Source: Flavobacterium lindanitolerans (lineage in GTDB: Bacteria; Bacteroidota; Bacteroidia; Flavobacteriales; Flavobacteriaceae). Taken from it: 64,000 nucleotides of DNA. The stretch lies in the NCBI RefSeq assembly GCF_002846575.1, contig NZ_PJND01000009.1:248001-312000 (forward strand), given 5' to 3'. The number at the start of each line of letters is the position of its first letter. Within the stretch, counting starts at the first letter, position 1. Positions 55,541 to 63,571 of the stretch are shown here, piece after piece. Below the pieces are notes generated by a model. The model did not search any database, was not told where the DNA came from, and saw only the letters and a program-made list of their open reading frames with translations. A program made the translations under genes and the position numbers.

Positions 55541-57235
55541 TTAATTTCGTATTAATTTTTTGTACTTGATACGTTTTGGTGTCAGGTCGCCACCCAGGCG
55601 TTTTTTCTTATTTTCTTCATAATCAGAGAAGCTTCCTTCAAAGAAATAAACTTCAGAATTTCCTTCGAAAGCAAGAATATGTGTACAGATTCTGTCCAGG
55701 AACCAACGGTCGTGGGAAATAACCACGGCACAGCCTGCAAAATTTTCCAGACCTTCTTCCAAAGCACGAAGCGTATTAATATCCAAATCGTTGGTAGGCT
55801 CATCCAGAAGCAATACGTTCCCTTCTTCTTTTAGGGTCATTGCCAGGTGCAATCTGTTTCTTTCTCCACCGGAAAGCGTACTTACTTTTTTATTCTGGTC
55901 GCTTCCTCCAAAGTTAAATCGGCTCAGGTAGGCTCTTGAGTTTACCTGCTTTCCTCCCATCATGATTAATTCCTGTCCGTCGCAGAAGTTTTCCCAGATG
56001 GACTTATTAGGGTCAATATTAGAGTGGCTTTGGTCTACGTAAGCAATCTTAACCGTTTCTCCAATAGTAAACTCTCCTTTATCCGGAGTTTCCTCGCCCA
56101 TAATCATTCTGAAAATAGTGGTCTTACCGGCACCGTTTGGCCCAATAATACCCACAATTCCGGCTTGTGGCAAAGTAAAATTCAAATCTTCGTATAAAAG
56201 CTTGTCGCCATAGCCTTTTGCTACGCCTTTAGCCTCGATAACGTTTGTTCCCAAACGAGGTCCGTTCGGGATATAGATTTCCAGATTTTCATCCAGTTGC
56301 TTTTGGTCTTCGTTTAAAAGCTTGTCGTAGTTTTGCAAACGCGCTTTTTGTTTGGTCTGGCGGCCTTTGGCTCCCTGGCGTACCCATTCCAACTCTCGCT
56401 CCAATGTTTTTCTTCTTTTGGAAGCCACTTTCTCTTCCTGTGCCATTCTGTTTGATTTCTGGTCAAGCCATGAAGAATAGTTTCCTTTCCACGGAATACC
56501 TTCACCTCTATCCAATTCCAAAATCCAACCGGCAACATTATCTAAGAAATAACGGTCGTGGGTTACAGCAATTACGGTTCCGGAATATTGTGCAAGGTGC
56601 TGCTCTAACCACAATACAGATTCAGCATCTAAGTGGTTGGTAGGCTCATCGAGCAAAAGTACGTCCGGTTGTTGTAATAAAAGTCGGCATAATGCCACAC
56701 GTCTTCTTTCTCCTCCGGAAAGCACTTTAATTGGTGTATCCGGTTCCGGAGTACGCAATGCGTCCATAGCAATTTCCAGCTTGGTATCGATTTCCCAGGC
56801 ACCCAAAGCGTCAATCTTATCCTGAAGTTCAGCCTGACGGTCCATCAGTTTCTCCATTTTGTCTGCATCTTCATAAACTTCCGGTAATCCAAACTGGTCG
56901 TTGATTTTGTTGAACTCGTCTAAAACAGCCATGGTTTCAGCCACACCTTCTCTTACAATTTCAATTACGGTTTTGTTTTCATCCAGTTGCGGCTCCTGCT
57001 CTAAATAACCAACGGTATAACCCGGTGCAAAAACCACATCACCCTGATAGTTTTTATCTACTCCGGCGATGATTCTTAATAAGGAAGATTTTCCCGAACC
57101 GTTAAGTCCGAGAATACCGATTTTAGCTCCGTAAAAGAAACTAAGATATATATTTTTTAATACCTGTTTGTCGCTGCTTTGGTAAGTCTTGCTTACTTTC
57201 TGCATCGAAAAAATTACCTTCTTATCGTCTGACAT
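55541..57235 (-). CDS. ettA: ABC-F translational throttle protein EttA
   Basis: EttA is a soluble ABC-F ATPase that binds the ribosomal E site and gates the first peptide bonds according to ATP level. The 564-residue protein has two ABC domains: Walker A GLNGSGKSS and GPNGAGKTT, signatures LSGGERRR and LSGGERNR, Walker B VLLLDEPTNHLD and VLLLDEPTNDLD. The arm and the inter-domain linker carry KSNRMAQEEKVASKRRKTLERELEWVRQ. The length (E. coli about 555) and the second half starting YIPNGPRLG favour EttA over the drug-resistance ABC-F group. A promoter lies about 130 bases upstream. Confidence 0.95.
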   Translation of the reverse strand: MSDDKKVIFSMQKVSKTYQSSDKQVLKNIYLSFFYGAKIGILGLNGSGKSSLLRIIAGVDKNYQGDVVFAPGYTVGYLEQEPQLDENKTVIEIVREGVAETMAVLDEFNKINDQFGLPEVYEDADKMEKLMDRQAELQDKIDALGAWEIDTKLEIAMDALRTPEPDTPIKVLSGGERRRVALCRLLLQQPDVLLLDEPTNHLDAESVLWLEQHLAQYSGTVIAVTHDRYFLDNVAGWILELDRGEGIPWKGNYSSWLDQKSNRMAQEEKVASKRRKTLERELEWVRQGAKGRQTKQKARLQNYDKLLNEDQKQLDENLEIYIPNGPRLGTNVIEAKGVAKGYGDKLLYEDLNFTLPQAGIVGIIGPNGAGKTTIFRMIMGEETPDKGEFTIGETVKIAYVDQSHSNIDPNKSIWENFCDGQELIMMGGKQVNSRAYLSRFNFGGSDQNKKVSTLSGGERNRLHLAMTLKEEGNVLLLDEPTNDLDINTLRALEEGLENFAGCAVVISHDRWFLDRICTHILAFEGNSEVYFFEGSFSDYEENKKKRLGGDLTPKRIKYKKLIRN

Positions 57236-57536
57236 ATAAAATTTAAATTATATTAAATATTTGATTTACAATGTTTTAATTTCAGATTTTTGTTTACTCA
57301 AATGTTCCCGCATTAGGTTTCCTTTGACATTAAACCTTATATCAGCCAAAACTTAAAACTATGGCAACAAAGATAGTCTTAAATAAAAAAAAAGCAAGCG
57401 ATGGTTTTGGGTTTAATTAGCATTCAATCCTTGAGAGCAGGGACTTTATTTGTTGGAATTTTGCAATATCTCCAATACAAATTCTAATATTTTGGGCAGA
57501 AGCCATTGAAACTTCTGCCTATTTTAATCCTATGTT
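57236..57536. other. noncoding region between ettA and the T9SS repeat gene
   Basis: This 301-base AT-rich gap holds the ettA promoter (57368-57396). Near the other end is an 8-bp stem (GGCAGAAG 57495-57502 with CTTCTGCC 57512-57519) that may terminate the repeat gene, though it lacks a good T-run. No RNA gene or small ORF is convincing. Confidence 0.6.
57368..57396 (-). promoter_or_regulatory. candidate promoter of ettA
   Basis: On the minus strand, TTG (57396-57394), about 18 bases, then TATCTTTG (57375-57368), a perfect TAnnTTTG. It implies a leader of about 125 bases before ATG 57235. Confidence 0.5.
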
Positions 57537-59183
57537 TTATTCTAATATGATTTTTTTCACAAACATTTCATCTTCAATCTGAATATTCATCAGGTAAATA
57601 CCTTGCGGATAACCCGATAAGTCAATCGTCGTTCCAGTTTGATTTGATACGGTTCTACCGGCCAAATCATTGATTACTACGTTTATGTTTTCAGTTTCCG
57701 CTTTGATCAAAAATTTTCCATTAGAAGGATTTGGGTACACTACTATTTCTTTTTTATTAGCAACAAAAGGGTCTGTTCCCAATGTTGAGCCAGTAAGATA
57801 CACTTTCCAATAAGGGGTTGAAGGCAGGCCAAATGCGGTATCAACGCCATAATTCCCTATCGTCACTTCCTGTGAAGTGACTACCAGGTCGGGCCTGCTG
57901 TCACCGTTCATATCCATTACTGTCCAGGTCTGGTCACCGTCTATATTGCCTGTGCTTCCATCGGCGATGGCATTAAAACCATGTACCGCCATCGAACTCA
58001 AATAGCCGCCCTGTGGCAAGGTCCAGTTGACAGCCGTAGTGGCAAAACCGTTCCCGCTGTTTAGATATACTTTCCAATGAGGGGTCGAAGGCAGGCCAAA
58101 TGCGGTATCAACGCCATAATTCCCTATAGTCACTTCCTGTGAAGTGACTACCAGGTCGGGCCTGCTGTCACCGTTCATGTCCATTACTGTCCAGGTCTGG
58201 TCACCGTCTATATTGCCTGTGCTTCCATCGGCGATGGCATTAAAACCATGTACCGCCATCGAACTCAAATAGCCGCCCTGTGGCAAGGTCCAGTTGACAG
58301 CCGTAGTGGCAAAACCGTTTCCGCTGTTTAGATATACTTTCCAATGAGGGGTTGAAGGCAGGCCAAATGCGGTACCAACACCATAATTCCCTATAGTCAC
58401 TTTCTGTGAAGTGACTACCAGGTCGGGCTTTCTGTCACCGTTCATGTCCATTACTGTCCAGGTCTGGTCACCGTCTATATTGCCTGTGTCTCCATCGGCA
58501 ATGGCATTAAAGCCATGTACAGCCATCGAACTTAAATAGCCGCCCTGTGGCAAGGTCCAGTTGACAGCCGTGGTGGCAAAACCGTTCCCGCTGTTAAGAT
58601 ATACTTTCCAATGAGGGGTTGAAGGCAGGCCAAATGCGGTACCAACACCATAATTCCCTATAGTCACTTTCTGTGAAGTGACTACCAGGTCGGGCTTTCT
58701 GTCACCGTTCATGTCCATTACTGTCCAGGTCTGGTCACCGTCTATATTGCCTGTGTCTCCATCGGCAATGGCATTAAAGCCATGTACAGCCATCGAACTT
58801 AAATAGCCGCCCTGAGGCAAGGTCCAGTTTATAGCAGTAGTGTTATAACCGTTTCCATTGTTTAGATATACTTTCCAATGAGGGGTTGAAGGCAGGCCAA
58901 ATGCGGTACCAACACCATAATTCCCTATAGTCACTTTCTGTGAAGTGACTACCAGGTCCGGCTTGCCGTCACCGTTCATGTCCATTGTGGTCCATGTCTG
59001 GTCACCGTCTATATTGCCTGTGTCTCCATCAGCGATGGCATTAAAGCCATGTGTCGCCATCGAACTTAAATAGCCACCCTGAGGCAAGGTCCAGTTCACA
59101 GCAGTAGTATTAAAACCGGTTTGGGCATTTAAGCAACCTATTGTTGAGAAAGCAATAGATAAAAGCGTAAATTTCAATTTCAT
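57537..59183 (-). CDS. T9SS-secreted protein with five FG-GAP/VCBS-like repeats
   Basis: This 548-residue protein has a signal peptide (ending CLNAQ), five consecutive 89-residue repeats (about 23-467) and a type A Por sorting domain (about 475-548: VVYPNPSNGKF, GIYLMNIQ, VKKIILE). The sorting domain directs export through the type IX system. Each repeat contains GNIDGDQTW and a calcium-binding-like DMNGDxxPDLVVTS, as in FG-GAP/VCBS propeller blades. Five copies are fewer than a normal seven-bladed integrin propeller. Repeats 2/3 and 4/5 are almost identical, so recent duplication is likely. The role could be adhesion or surface binding. Confidence 0.9.
   Translation of the reverse strand: MKLKFTLLSIAFSTIGCLNAQTGFNTTAVNWTLPQGGYLSSMATHGFNAIADGDTGNIDGDQTWTTMDMNGDGKPDLVVTSQKVTIGNYGVGTAFGLPSTPHWKVYLNNGNGYNTTAINWTLPQGGYLSSMAVHGFNAIADGDTGNIDGDQTWTVMDMNGDRKPDLVVTSQKVTIGNYGVGTAFGLPSTPHWKVYLNSGNGFATTAVNWTLPQGGYLSSMAVHGFNAIADGDTGNIDGDQTWTVMDMNGDRKPDLVVTSQKVTIGNYGVGTAFGLPSTPHWKVYLNSGNGFATTAVNWTLPQGGYLSSMAVHGFNAIADGSTGNIDGDQTWTVMDMNGDSRPDLVVTSQEVTIGNYGVDTAFGLPSTPHWKVYLNSGNGFATTAVNWTLPQGGYLSSMAVHGFNAIADGSTGNIDGDQTWTVMDMNGDSRPDLVVTSQEVTIGNYGVDTAFGLPSTPYWKVYLTGSTLGTDPFVANKKEIVVYPNPSNGKFLIKAETENINVVINDLAGRTVSNQTGTTIDLSGYPQGIYLMNIQIEDEMFVKKIILE
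57783..59117 (-). repeat. five tandem 267-bp coding repeats
   Basis: The motif TTTCCAATRAGGGGT recurs at 57804, 58071, 58338, 58605 and 58872, exactly 267 bases apart. The copies differ at only scattered positions; the copy nearest the signal peptide is the most diverged. Confidence 0.95.
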
Positions 59184-59523
59184 TTTAAGATAGTTTAAAT
59201 GGTAGTACTTGATTTAGAAGCCAAATATAGAAATTTAAAAATATTAAATCGATGCAAAAACCAAAGGTGCTACACACTATCTTTTTGACAAGCAGTCAGG
59301 ATTTAAAAAGACAAATAGAAGAAATACCGGAGCTTTCTCAAGTTCTGAATTATAAACTAATACTATTAAAATTTGTAAAATTCTATCAATGTAAACAGAC
59401 ACCATTCTACTCTAATTTTCAATTAAGCGTTTAATTCGTGTTCACAAGCTGCAAAGAAGTCGGAAATAGAAAGAAGGTAAAAAAGACCTCAATAGAATTA
59501 TAAGGACAAAATATTACTTTACT
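59184..59523. other. noncoding AT-rich gap
   Basis: These 340 bases separate the T9SS gene start from the GNAT gene end. I see only a 60-codon open frame (59252-59434, plus strand) with no recognisable features, and no clear promoter or RNA. Confidence 0.5.
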
Positions 59524-59973
59524 TTACACTTCTATTTGATAGATTCTTGATTCTTCTTCCCAGGGATGATATCCCTGACCAATATATCGGAAACCGTATT
59601 TCTCGTAATATCCAACATGGTCCGTACACAAATTCAGGTATTTGAATCCGCCAGTTTTTGTATCCTGTTTTGCTTTTTCTAAAAGCAGGGCTGCATAATT
59701 GTTTCCTCTATGTTCTTCATCAATGTATAAGGCGCAAATCCAGGGATACAAATCTCCGCGACTGATAAAATCGTTGGTTATCAATCCTGCACAGCCTATT
59801 ATTTCATTGTCTTTTTCCAACAGATACCATTGTGGCAGAAATTGTTCGGCACCAATGCAGTTTGAAATACAGTCTTCATACATGATAGGTGAAACTTCAG
59901 GCCAGTTTTGCTGAAGGTATTTTATGGCTATGTCTTTATATTCAGGCTCATGCCTTACGGATAGTATTCTCAT
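59524..59973 (-). CDS. GNAT family N-acetyltransferase
   Basis: This 149-residue GCN5-related acetyltransferase has the acetyl-CoA pyrophosphate-binding motif A, IDEEHRGNNYAALLLEKA (Q/RxxGxG/A-like, here RGNNYA). Motif B ends in DHVGYYEKYGFRYIGQG, with Tyr as the likely general acid. The N-terminal HEPEYKDIAIKYLQQNWPEV and the LEKDNEIIGCAGLI strand are typical. The substrate is unknown; amines, antibiotics and protein N termini are all possible. It is monocistronic. Confidence 0.88.
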   Translation of the reverse strand: MRILSVRHEPEYKDIAIKYLQQNWPEVSPIMYEDCISNCIGAEQFLPQWYLLEKDNEIIGCAGLITNDFISRGDLYPWICALYIDEEHRGNNYAALLLEKAKQDTKTGGFKYLNLCTDHVGYYEKYGFRYIGQGYHPWEEESRIYQIEV

Positions 59974-59992
59974 TTTAAATTTAATTTATAGT

Positions 59993-60043
59993 TGCGGCTC
60001 TGCGCCTTTGCGTGAAAATATCTCGCAAAGGCGCAGAGCCGCA
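59993..60043. repeat. dispersed palindromic repeat, copy B
   Basis: A perfect 20-bp inverted repeat (59993-60012 with 60024-60043) has an 11-base loop. The left arm matches copy A (20598-20617) at 18 of 20 bases. It lies downstream of the regulatory-domain gene and upstream of the GNAT gene, both on the minus strand. Confidence 0.88.
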
Positions 60044-60106
60044 AAGATATTATTAGGTGTGGGCAAGGCTTAAAAAAAGAACTGGATTTTTACTTATTGG
60101 GTTGCC

Positions 60107-60832
60107 TTAGTTTTTTAGTTTTCTGAATTCTTCTTTTTTTGAAATCAAAAAATCGGTTATTTCCAATACGTTATTATTATTGATAAGAGTTGACATCTTA
60201 GCATCGGCATAACAGAATTCAAGGAAAATTTCTATTTCATCTTCTTTTAATTGTAAAGTATTGAGAAAAAAGTCTTTATTGAAATTATCAGAAATATATT
60301 CCTTCATTTCTATGTTGGATATTACCTTGTCTTTTTTCTTACCCTTGAAAAGATTTCCAACCATTTTACCTATGGCTACAAAATCAAGACCGTGAATTAT
60401 GGCACCGTTGTAGACCATCATATTCGTTGGAGAGTTCAGTATATTATCTACCGAACGCAGTGGAGCTACAGCCGGAGGTTCTGGTTTCACATCATCTACT
60501 TCTTTTTTAATCTCTACTTCTACCAACTGTATCGCTTCCTGGTTCATGTTTGTTTCAACACCCGTTTTTCCAAAATCTTTCTGATTAAGAGTAACCCTTC
60601 TGGATGTATAATTTTTTCCTGCAAAAATCAGAACATCGCCAACTTTTGCCTTGATAGAAAATTTTCCCGAAGCATCTGTCACAACCACTGAACCGCTTGT
60701 TTGATTGATAACTTCAATTCCGGCAGTTGGAAAACCCTCGGTGGTTACCTTTCCATGCACTGGGTTTTCAGACTGGCTGAAAGCAAGCTGAACTGCAAAT
60801 AAGAATAGAGCAATAAGAGAAGTAATTTTCAT
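60107..60832 (-). CDS. secreted carboxypeptidase-regulatory-like domain protein
   Basis: This 241-residue exported protein starts at ATG 60832 (MKITSLIALFLFAVQLAFSQ); a TTG at 60871 would bury the signal peptide. Residues 24-95 form a CarboxypepD_reg-like beta-sandwich (VHGKVTTEGFPTAGIEVINQTSGSVVV). A Pro-rich linker and a helical C-terminal domain with no known motif follow (NMMVYNGAIIHGLDFVAIGKMV, EIEIFLEFCYADAKMSTLI). Such proteins are common in Flavobacterium and their function is unknown. Confidence 0.78.
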   Translation of the reverse strand: MKITSLIALFLFAVQLAFSQSENPVHGKVTTEGFPTAGIEVINQTSGSVVVTDASGKFSIKAKVGDVLIFAGKNYTSRRVTLNQKDFGKTGVETNMNQEAIQLVEVEIKKEVDDVKPEPPAVAPLRSVDNILNSPTNMMVYNGAIIHGLDFVAIGKMVGNLFKGKKKDKVISNIEMKEYISDNFNKDFFLNTLQLKEDEIEIFLEFCYADAKMSTLINNNNVLEITDFLISKKEEFRKLKN

Positions 60833-61021
60833 CAATTCAGTACTGTTTAAAAAATTATATAAGCCTTTCAAAAATAAGCTTTTTCTTTCATCGTTGGATT
60901 TGGGACAATTCTTTTACAACAAAATTAACGTCTTTCTGCTGTTTTAAATGGCCATGCACAAGTTTTATGGTAAATTGATTGCCCTACTGACTTAAATAAG
61001 TTCTCTTTCACATATAAAACA

Positions 61022-61440
61022 AACTTAGTAACTAAATACGTTGGTCACTTAGCACCTTTTTTAACCACAAATTGGAATGATTATACAGATTTCTTTTAAA
61101 AAACTTCCTCTTGTACACAAACACATAAACTTAGCACCTTTGAAGCTTAGCAACTTAGTACCTCTTTAGCCACAGATTAAAATGATTACACATTTCAGAA
61201 ATATATATTAAATGAAAGAAGCTACAAAAACTACTTTCAAAGATTTTCTCTTTTACACCTATAGCACACAAACTTAGTACCTCAGAACCTTAGCATCTTA
61301 GTACCTCTTTTAGCCACAGATTGGAATGATTATACAGATTTCTTTTAAACAACTTCCTCTGGTACACAAAACACATAAACTTAGTACCTCAGAACCTTAG
61401 CTCCTTAGCACCTCTTTTATCCTCTTTCCATTTTTCCGAA
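61022..61440. repeat. degenerate CTTAGCACCT / CCACAGATTRGAATGATTA repeat cluster
   Basis: ACTTAGYACCT-like words occur repeatedly (for example near 61047, 61129, 61153, 61272, 61379 and 61403). Two longer blocks, starting TTGGAATGATTATACAG at 61072 and 61321, are 249 bases apart and nearly identical for about 60 bases; a diverged copy lies near 61177. No gene is seen in the 640 bases from 60833 to 61472. Confidence 0.8.
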
Positions 61441-61472
61441 AAAAACTTACCTTGCAGAAACATTTATCATAA

Positions 61473-62036
61473 ATGAAACTTCACGAAATACTGAACCAAA
61501 TATATCCGCTTTCTCAAGAAGCGGCTCAAAAAATCCTGAGATATAGCGGCGAAATACAATTGTCAAAAGGACATACGCTCCTGGAAGCTGATAAAAACGA
61601 AACTTCTATTTATTTTATCAAAAAAGGCATGGTCAGGGCATTTGCTCCAAAAGAAGAAAAAGACATCACTTTTTGGTTTGGTAAGGAAGGCGACCCTATT
61701 GTTTCCATGAAAAGCTATGTAGCCAATCTTCCCGGTTATGAATGTGTGGAATTGCTAGAGGACTGCGAATTGTATGAAATCAAAAATAAAGACCTGCAGC
61801 AGCTTTTTCTTGAAGATATCCAAATAGCAAACTGGGGACGCAAATTTGCAGAACGGCTTTTGGTGCAAACCGAAGAACGTCTTATTTCCAAATTATTCAA
61901 GTCTGCTAAAGAGCGCTATTTGGAATTGTTGGAGGAAAATCCGGATTTTGTCCAGAGAATACAGCTTGGCTATATTGCTTCTTATTTGGGAATTACACAA
62001 GTAAGCCTTAGCCGAATCAGGGCTGAAATAAAATAA
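61473..62036 (+). CDS. Crp/Fnr family transcriptional regulator
   Basis: This 187-residue protein has a cyclic-nucleotide-binding beta-roll (about 15-115, SKGHTLLEADKNETSIYFIKKGMVRAF), a dimer helix (about 118-145) and a short DNA-binding end containing IASYLGITQVSLSRIRAEI. The recognition helix is present, but the winged part after it is missing, so the protein stops right at the helix-turn-helix. This compact form is usual for Bacteroidota Crp-like regulators. No Fe-S Cys cluster is seen, so FNR-like oxygen sensing is unlikely. The ligand is unknown. Degenerate repeats flank the gene on both sides. Confidence 0.87.
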   Translation: MKLHEILNQIYPLSQEAAQKILRYSGEIQLSKGHTLLEADKNETSIYFIKKGMVRAFAPKEEKDITFWFGKEGDPIVSMKSYVANLPGYECVELLEDCELYEIKNKDLQQLFLEDIQIANWGRKFAERLLVQTEERLISKLFKSAKERYLELLEENPDFVQRIQLGYIASYLGITQVSLSRIRAEIK

Positions 62037-62082
62037 GAAAGAATGCTAATTTCAACCATTTTTTCTTTTACCTAAAAAAACA

Positions 62083-62290
62083 AACTTAGCACCCTAGAAT
62101 TTCAGCAACTTAGCACCTCTTTCTATTCCCGCCACAGATTAGAACAATTACACAGATTCTAAGAAGCCTATATCTAATGATAAGAAATGCTAAAACTTAT
62201 TTTAATAATTTCTCTTTTACTTAAAAGCACAAAAACTTAGTAACTCAGTACCTTAGAAGCTTAGAACCTAACAACACAAGTACCTCTTTC
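62083..62290. repeat. second CTTAGCACCT-type repeat cluster
   Basis: ACTTAGCACC, ACTTAGCACCTCT, a CCACAGATTAGAACAATTACACAGATT block and CTTAGTAACTCAGTACCTTAG echo the cluster upstream of the Crp-like gene. Together with AT-rich spacer they fill the 329 bases between that gene and the SMR exporter gene. Confidence 0.7.
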
Positions 62291-62365
62291 ACTTTTTATC
62301 ATTTGTAAAAAATATTTTCATCCTAAGAACCGACCTTTGCATGGAATTTTTAAAGAAAAAAGTTT

Positions 62366-62695
62366 ATGAACTGGATTATCTTAATCATTGCAGGATTGTT
62401 TGAAGTTGCTTTTACCTTTTGTTTAGGTAAAGCTAAAGAAGCCACAGGCAATGAAGCTTATGCATGGTATGGTGGTTTTCTTGTTGCGTGTATTATTAGT
62501 ATGTCGCTATTGATTAAAGCCACACAAAATCTTCCACTTGGAACGGCCTATGCTGTATGGACAGGTATTGGTGCCGTAGGAACCGTATTGCTTGGAATAT
62601 TTGTTTTTAAAGACCCTGCCAATTTCTGGAGAATCTTTTTTATTGTAACATTGATTGCTTCCATTGTAGGACTGAAAGCCGTTTCAGCTCATTAA
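62366..62695 (+). CDS. SMR family exporter, Gdx/SugE-like
   Basis: This 109-residue, four-helix small multidrug resistance protein carries the essential Glu13 in helix 1 (AGLFEVAF), which couples substrate to protons. The signature LPLGTAYAVWTGIGAVGTVLLG is present. The WTGIGAVG pattern and the short loops are closer to the guanidinium-exporter (Gdx/SugE) group than to EmrE-type quaternary-ammonium pumps, but the substrate is not certain. No guanidine riboswitch is seen upstream. The gene is single and may function as a dual-topology homodimer. Confidence 0.9.
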   Translation: MNWIILIIAGLFEVAFTFCLGKAKEATGNEAYAWYGGFLVACIISMSLLIKATQNLPLGTAYAVWTGIGAVGTVLLGIFVFKDPANFWRIFFIVTLIASIVGLKAVSAH

Positions 62696-62718
62696 TAAAC
62701 AATATCTGAAATACATTA

Positions 62719-62742
62719 GCGGGCTGTTACAGCCCGCTTTTT
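62719..62742. terminator. bidirectional terminator overlapping the SIP stop
   Basis: GCGGGCTG (62719-62726) pairs with CAGCCCGC (62730-62737), followed by T5. It terminates the SMR gene and contains the stop region of the convergent siderophore-interacting gene. Confidence 0.87.
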
Positions 62743-63455
62743 CCATCTGCCCAATAGGGTTCTGTTTTTATCTTTTTACTACTGATTCCTTTTGACAACA
62801 AAAACTTTCGGAAAGCCTGAATTGATTTTGTCCGTCCTGTCAGATAAAAAACCGTATCTACTGCTGTTAGCCAAAAATCTTCTTCCCATTCCTTTACAAT
62901 GTCGATAACAGGCTGAGCGGGATATTCTGATGATTTGCCTACAATTTTCACGGAGCTGCCCAATCTTTCTGCCCAATCCTGATGCGGTTCATCAAGTTCT
63001 GCAAAACCAAAGAAAAATTCGCCTCTGCGTTCCGCTTCTTCTTCCATGCATTTCATCCAGCCTAAGGAAGTTTCATCGCCAAATAAAAAATGGTTTACCC
63101 GGTTTTCAGAGTAATAAAGTTTTCCACCCGGACCCAACAACTTTGCCCTATCCCCCATTTTTAATCCTTCTACCCAGTTGCTTCCCGGTCCCAGGCCGTG
63201 CAGATAGAATACAATTTCACAAAATCCTGTTTTGGCATCAAAAGCAGATAGCGTATAATGGCGGTATTCCGTATCATTAACCCGTACTTTAACTACATTG
63301 CCCGGCATAAATTTTATCTTTCTGAAATCGCCTTCAAAACGCACTCTTTTTAATTTTTCATCTAAATATTCTACATTGGTTATAACTGTTTCATACATGA
63401 ATCGCTGATACACAACTTCCATGGTATCTCCCAGCCATTTTGGTACTTTTGTCAT
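62727..63455 (-). CDS. siderophore-interacting protein (ferric-siderophore reductase family)
   Basis: This 242-residue protein of the SIP/ViuB family consists of FAD-dependent ferric-siderophore reductases. The N-terminal FAD-binding barrel has the family pattern RHYTLSAFDAKTGFCEI (FAD phosphate/isoalloxazine). GPGSNWVEGLKMGDRAKLLGPGG is typical of SIP, followed by the NAD(P)H-binding C-terminal domain ending in KTEPYWADGKSG. It releases iron in the cytosol. No TonB receptor gene is adjacent in the window. It is divergent from an AraC-type regulator gene, with a palindromic operator 17 bases before its ATG. Confidence 0.9.
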   Translation of the reverse strand: MTKVPKWLGDTMEVVYQRFMYETVITNVEYLDEKLKRVRFEGDFRKIKFMPGNVVKVRVNDTEYRHYTLSAFDAKTGFCEIVFYLHGLGPGSNWVEGLKMGDRAKLLGPGGKLYYSENRVNHFLFGDETSLGWMKCMEEEAERRGEFFFGFAELDEPHQDWAERLGSSVKIVGKSSEYPAQPVIDIVKEWEEDFWLTAVDTVFYLTGRTKSIQAFRKFLLSKGISSKKIKTEPYWADGKSGL

Positions 63456-63467
63456 TTTTGATTTTTA

Positions 63468-63500
63468 TTTGTTTAGATTGATTCTAAATAATTATCTTTG
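63468..63500 (+). promoter_or_regulatory. promoter of the AraC-type regulator gene
   Basis: A -33 TTTG (63468-63471), a 21-base spacer and -7 TATCTTTG (63493-63500) match the flavobacterial consensus. Transcription would start near 63507, which makes the ATG at 63506 unusable on this transcript and favours ATG 63572. Confidence 0.6.
63472..63488. promoter_or_regulatory. palindromic operator, probable metal-responsive repressor site
   Basis: TTTAGA-TTGAT-TCTAAA is an inverted repeat lying entirely in the spacer between the -33 and -7 elements of the regulator promoter and 17 bases from the SIP start. Its position next to an iron-siderophore gene suggests a Fur- or DtxR-like repressor site; the regulator is inferred. 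Confidence 0.5.
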
Positions 63501-63531
63501 TACAAATGTCTGCTATTCTTGCCTATTTTAG

Positions 63532-63567
63532 TTACGCAAGACGGATGTTGTTTTACGCAAAACGGAT
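63532..63567 (+). promoter_or_regulatory. 21-bp-spaced direct repeat, probable AraC-type operator
   Basis: TTACGCAAGACGGAT (63532-63546) and TTACGCAAAACGGAT (63553-63567) differ at one base and start exactly 21 bases apart, two helical turns. They lie just before ATG 63572 of the AraC-like gene, as expected for autoregulation by that protein. Confidence 0.6.
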
Positions 63568-63571
63568 TAGG

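Noticed and set aside
59252..59434. Small plus-strand gene of 60 codons
   Set aside because: No promoter, signal, conserved motif or coding-like composition; it sits in an AT-rich gap where such frames occur by chance.
60990..62300. CRISPR array
   Set aside because: The repeat words are irregularly spaced and degenerate, without uniform spacers; no cas genes are present.
63506..63571. ATG 63506 as the start of the AraC-type gene
   Set aside because: It coincides with the predicted transcription start and would place the 21-bp direct repeat in coding sequence; ATG 63572 is better.
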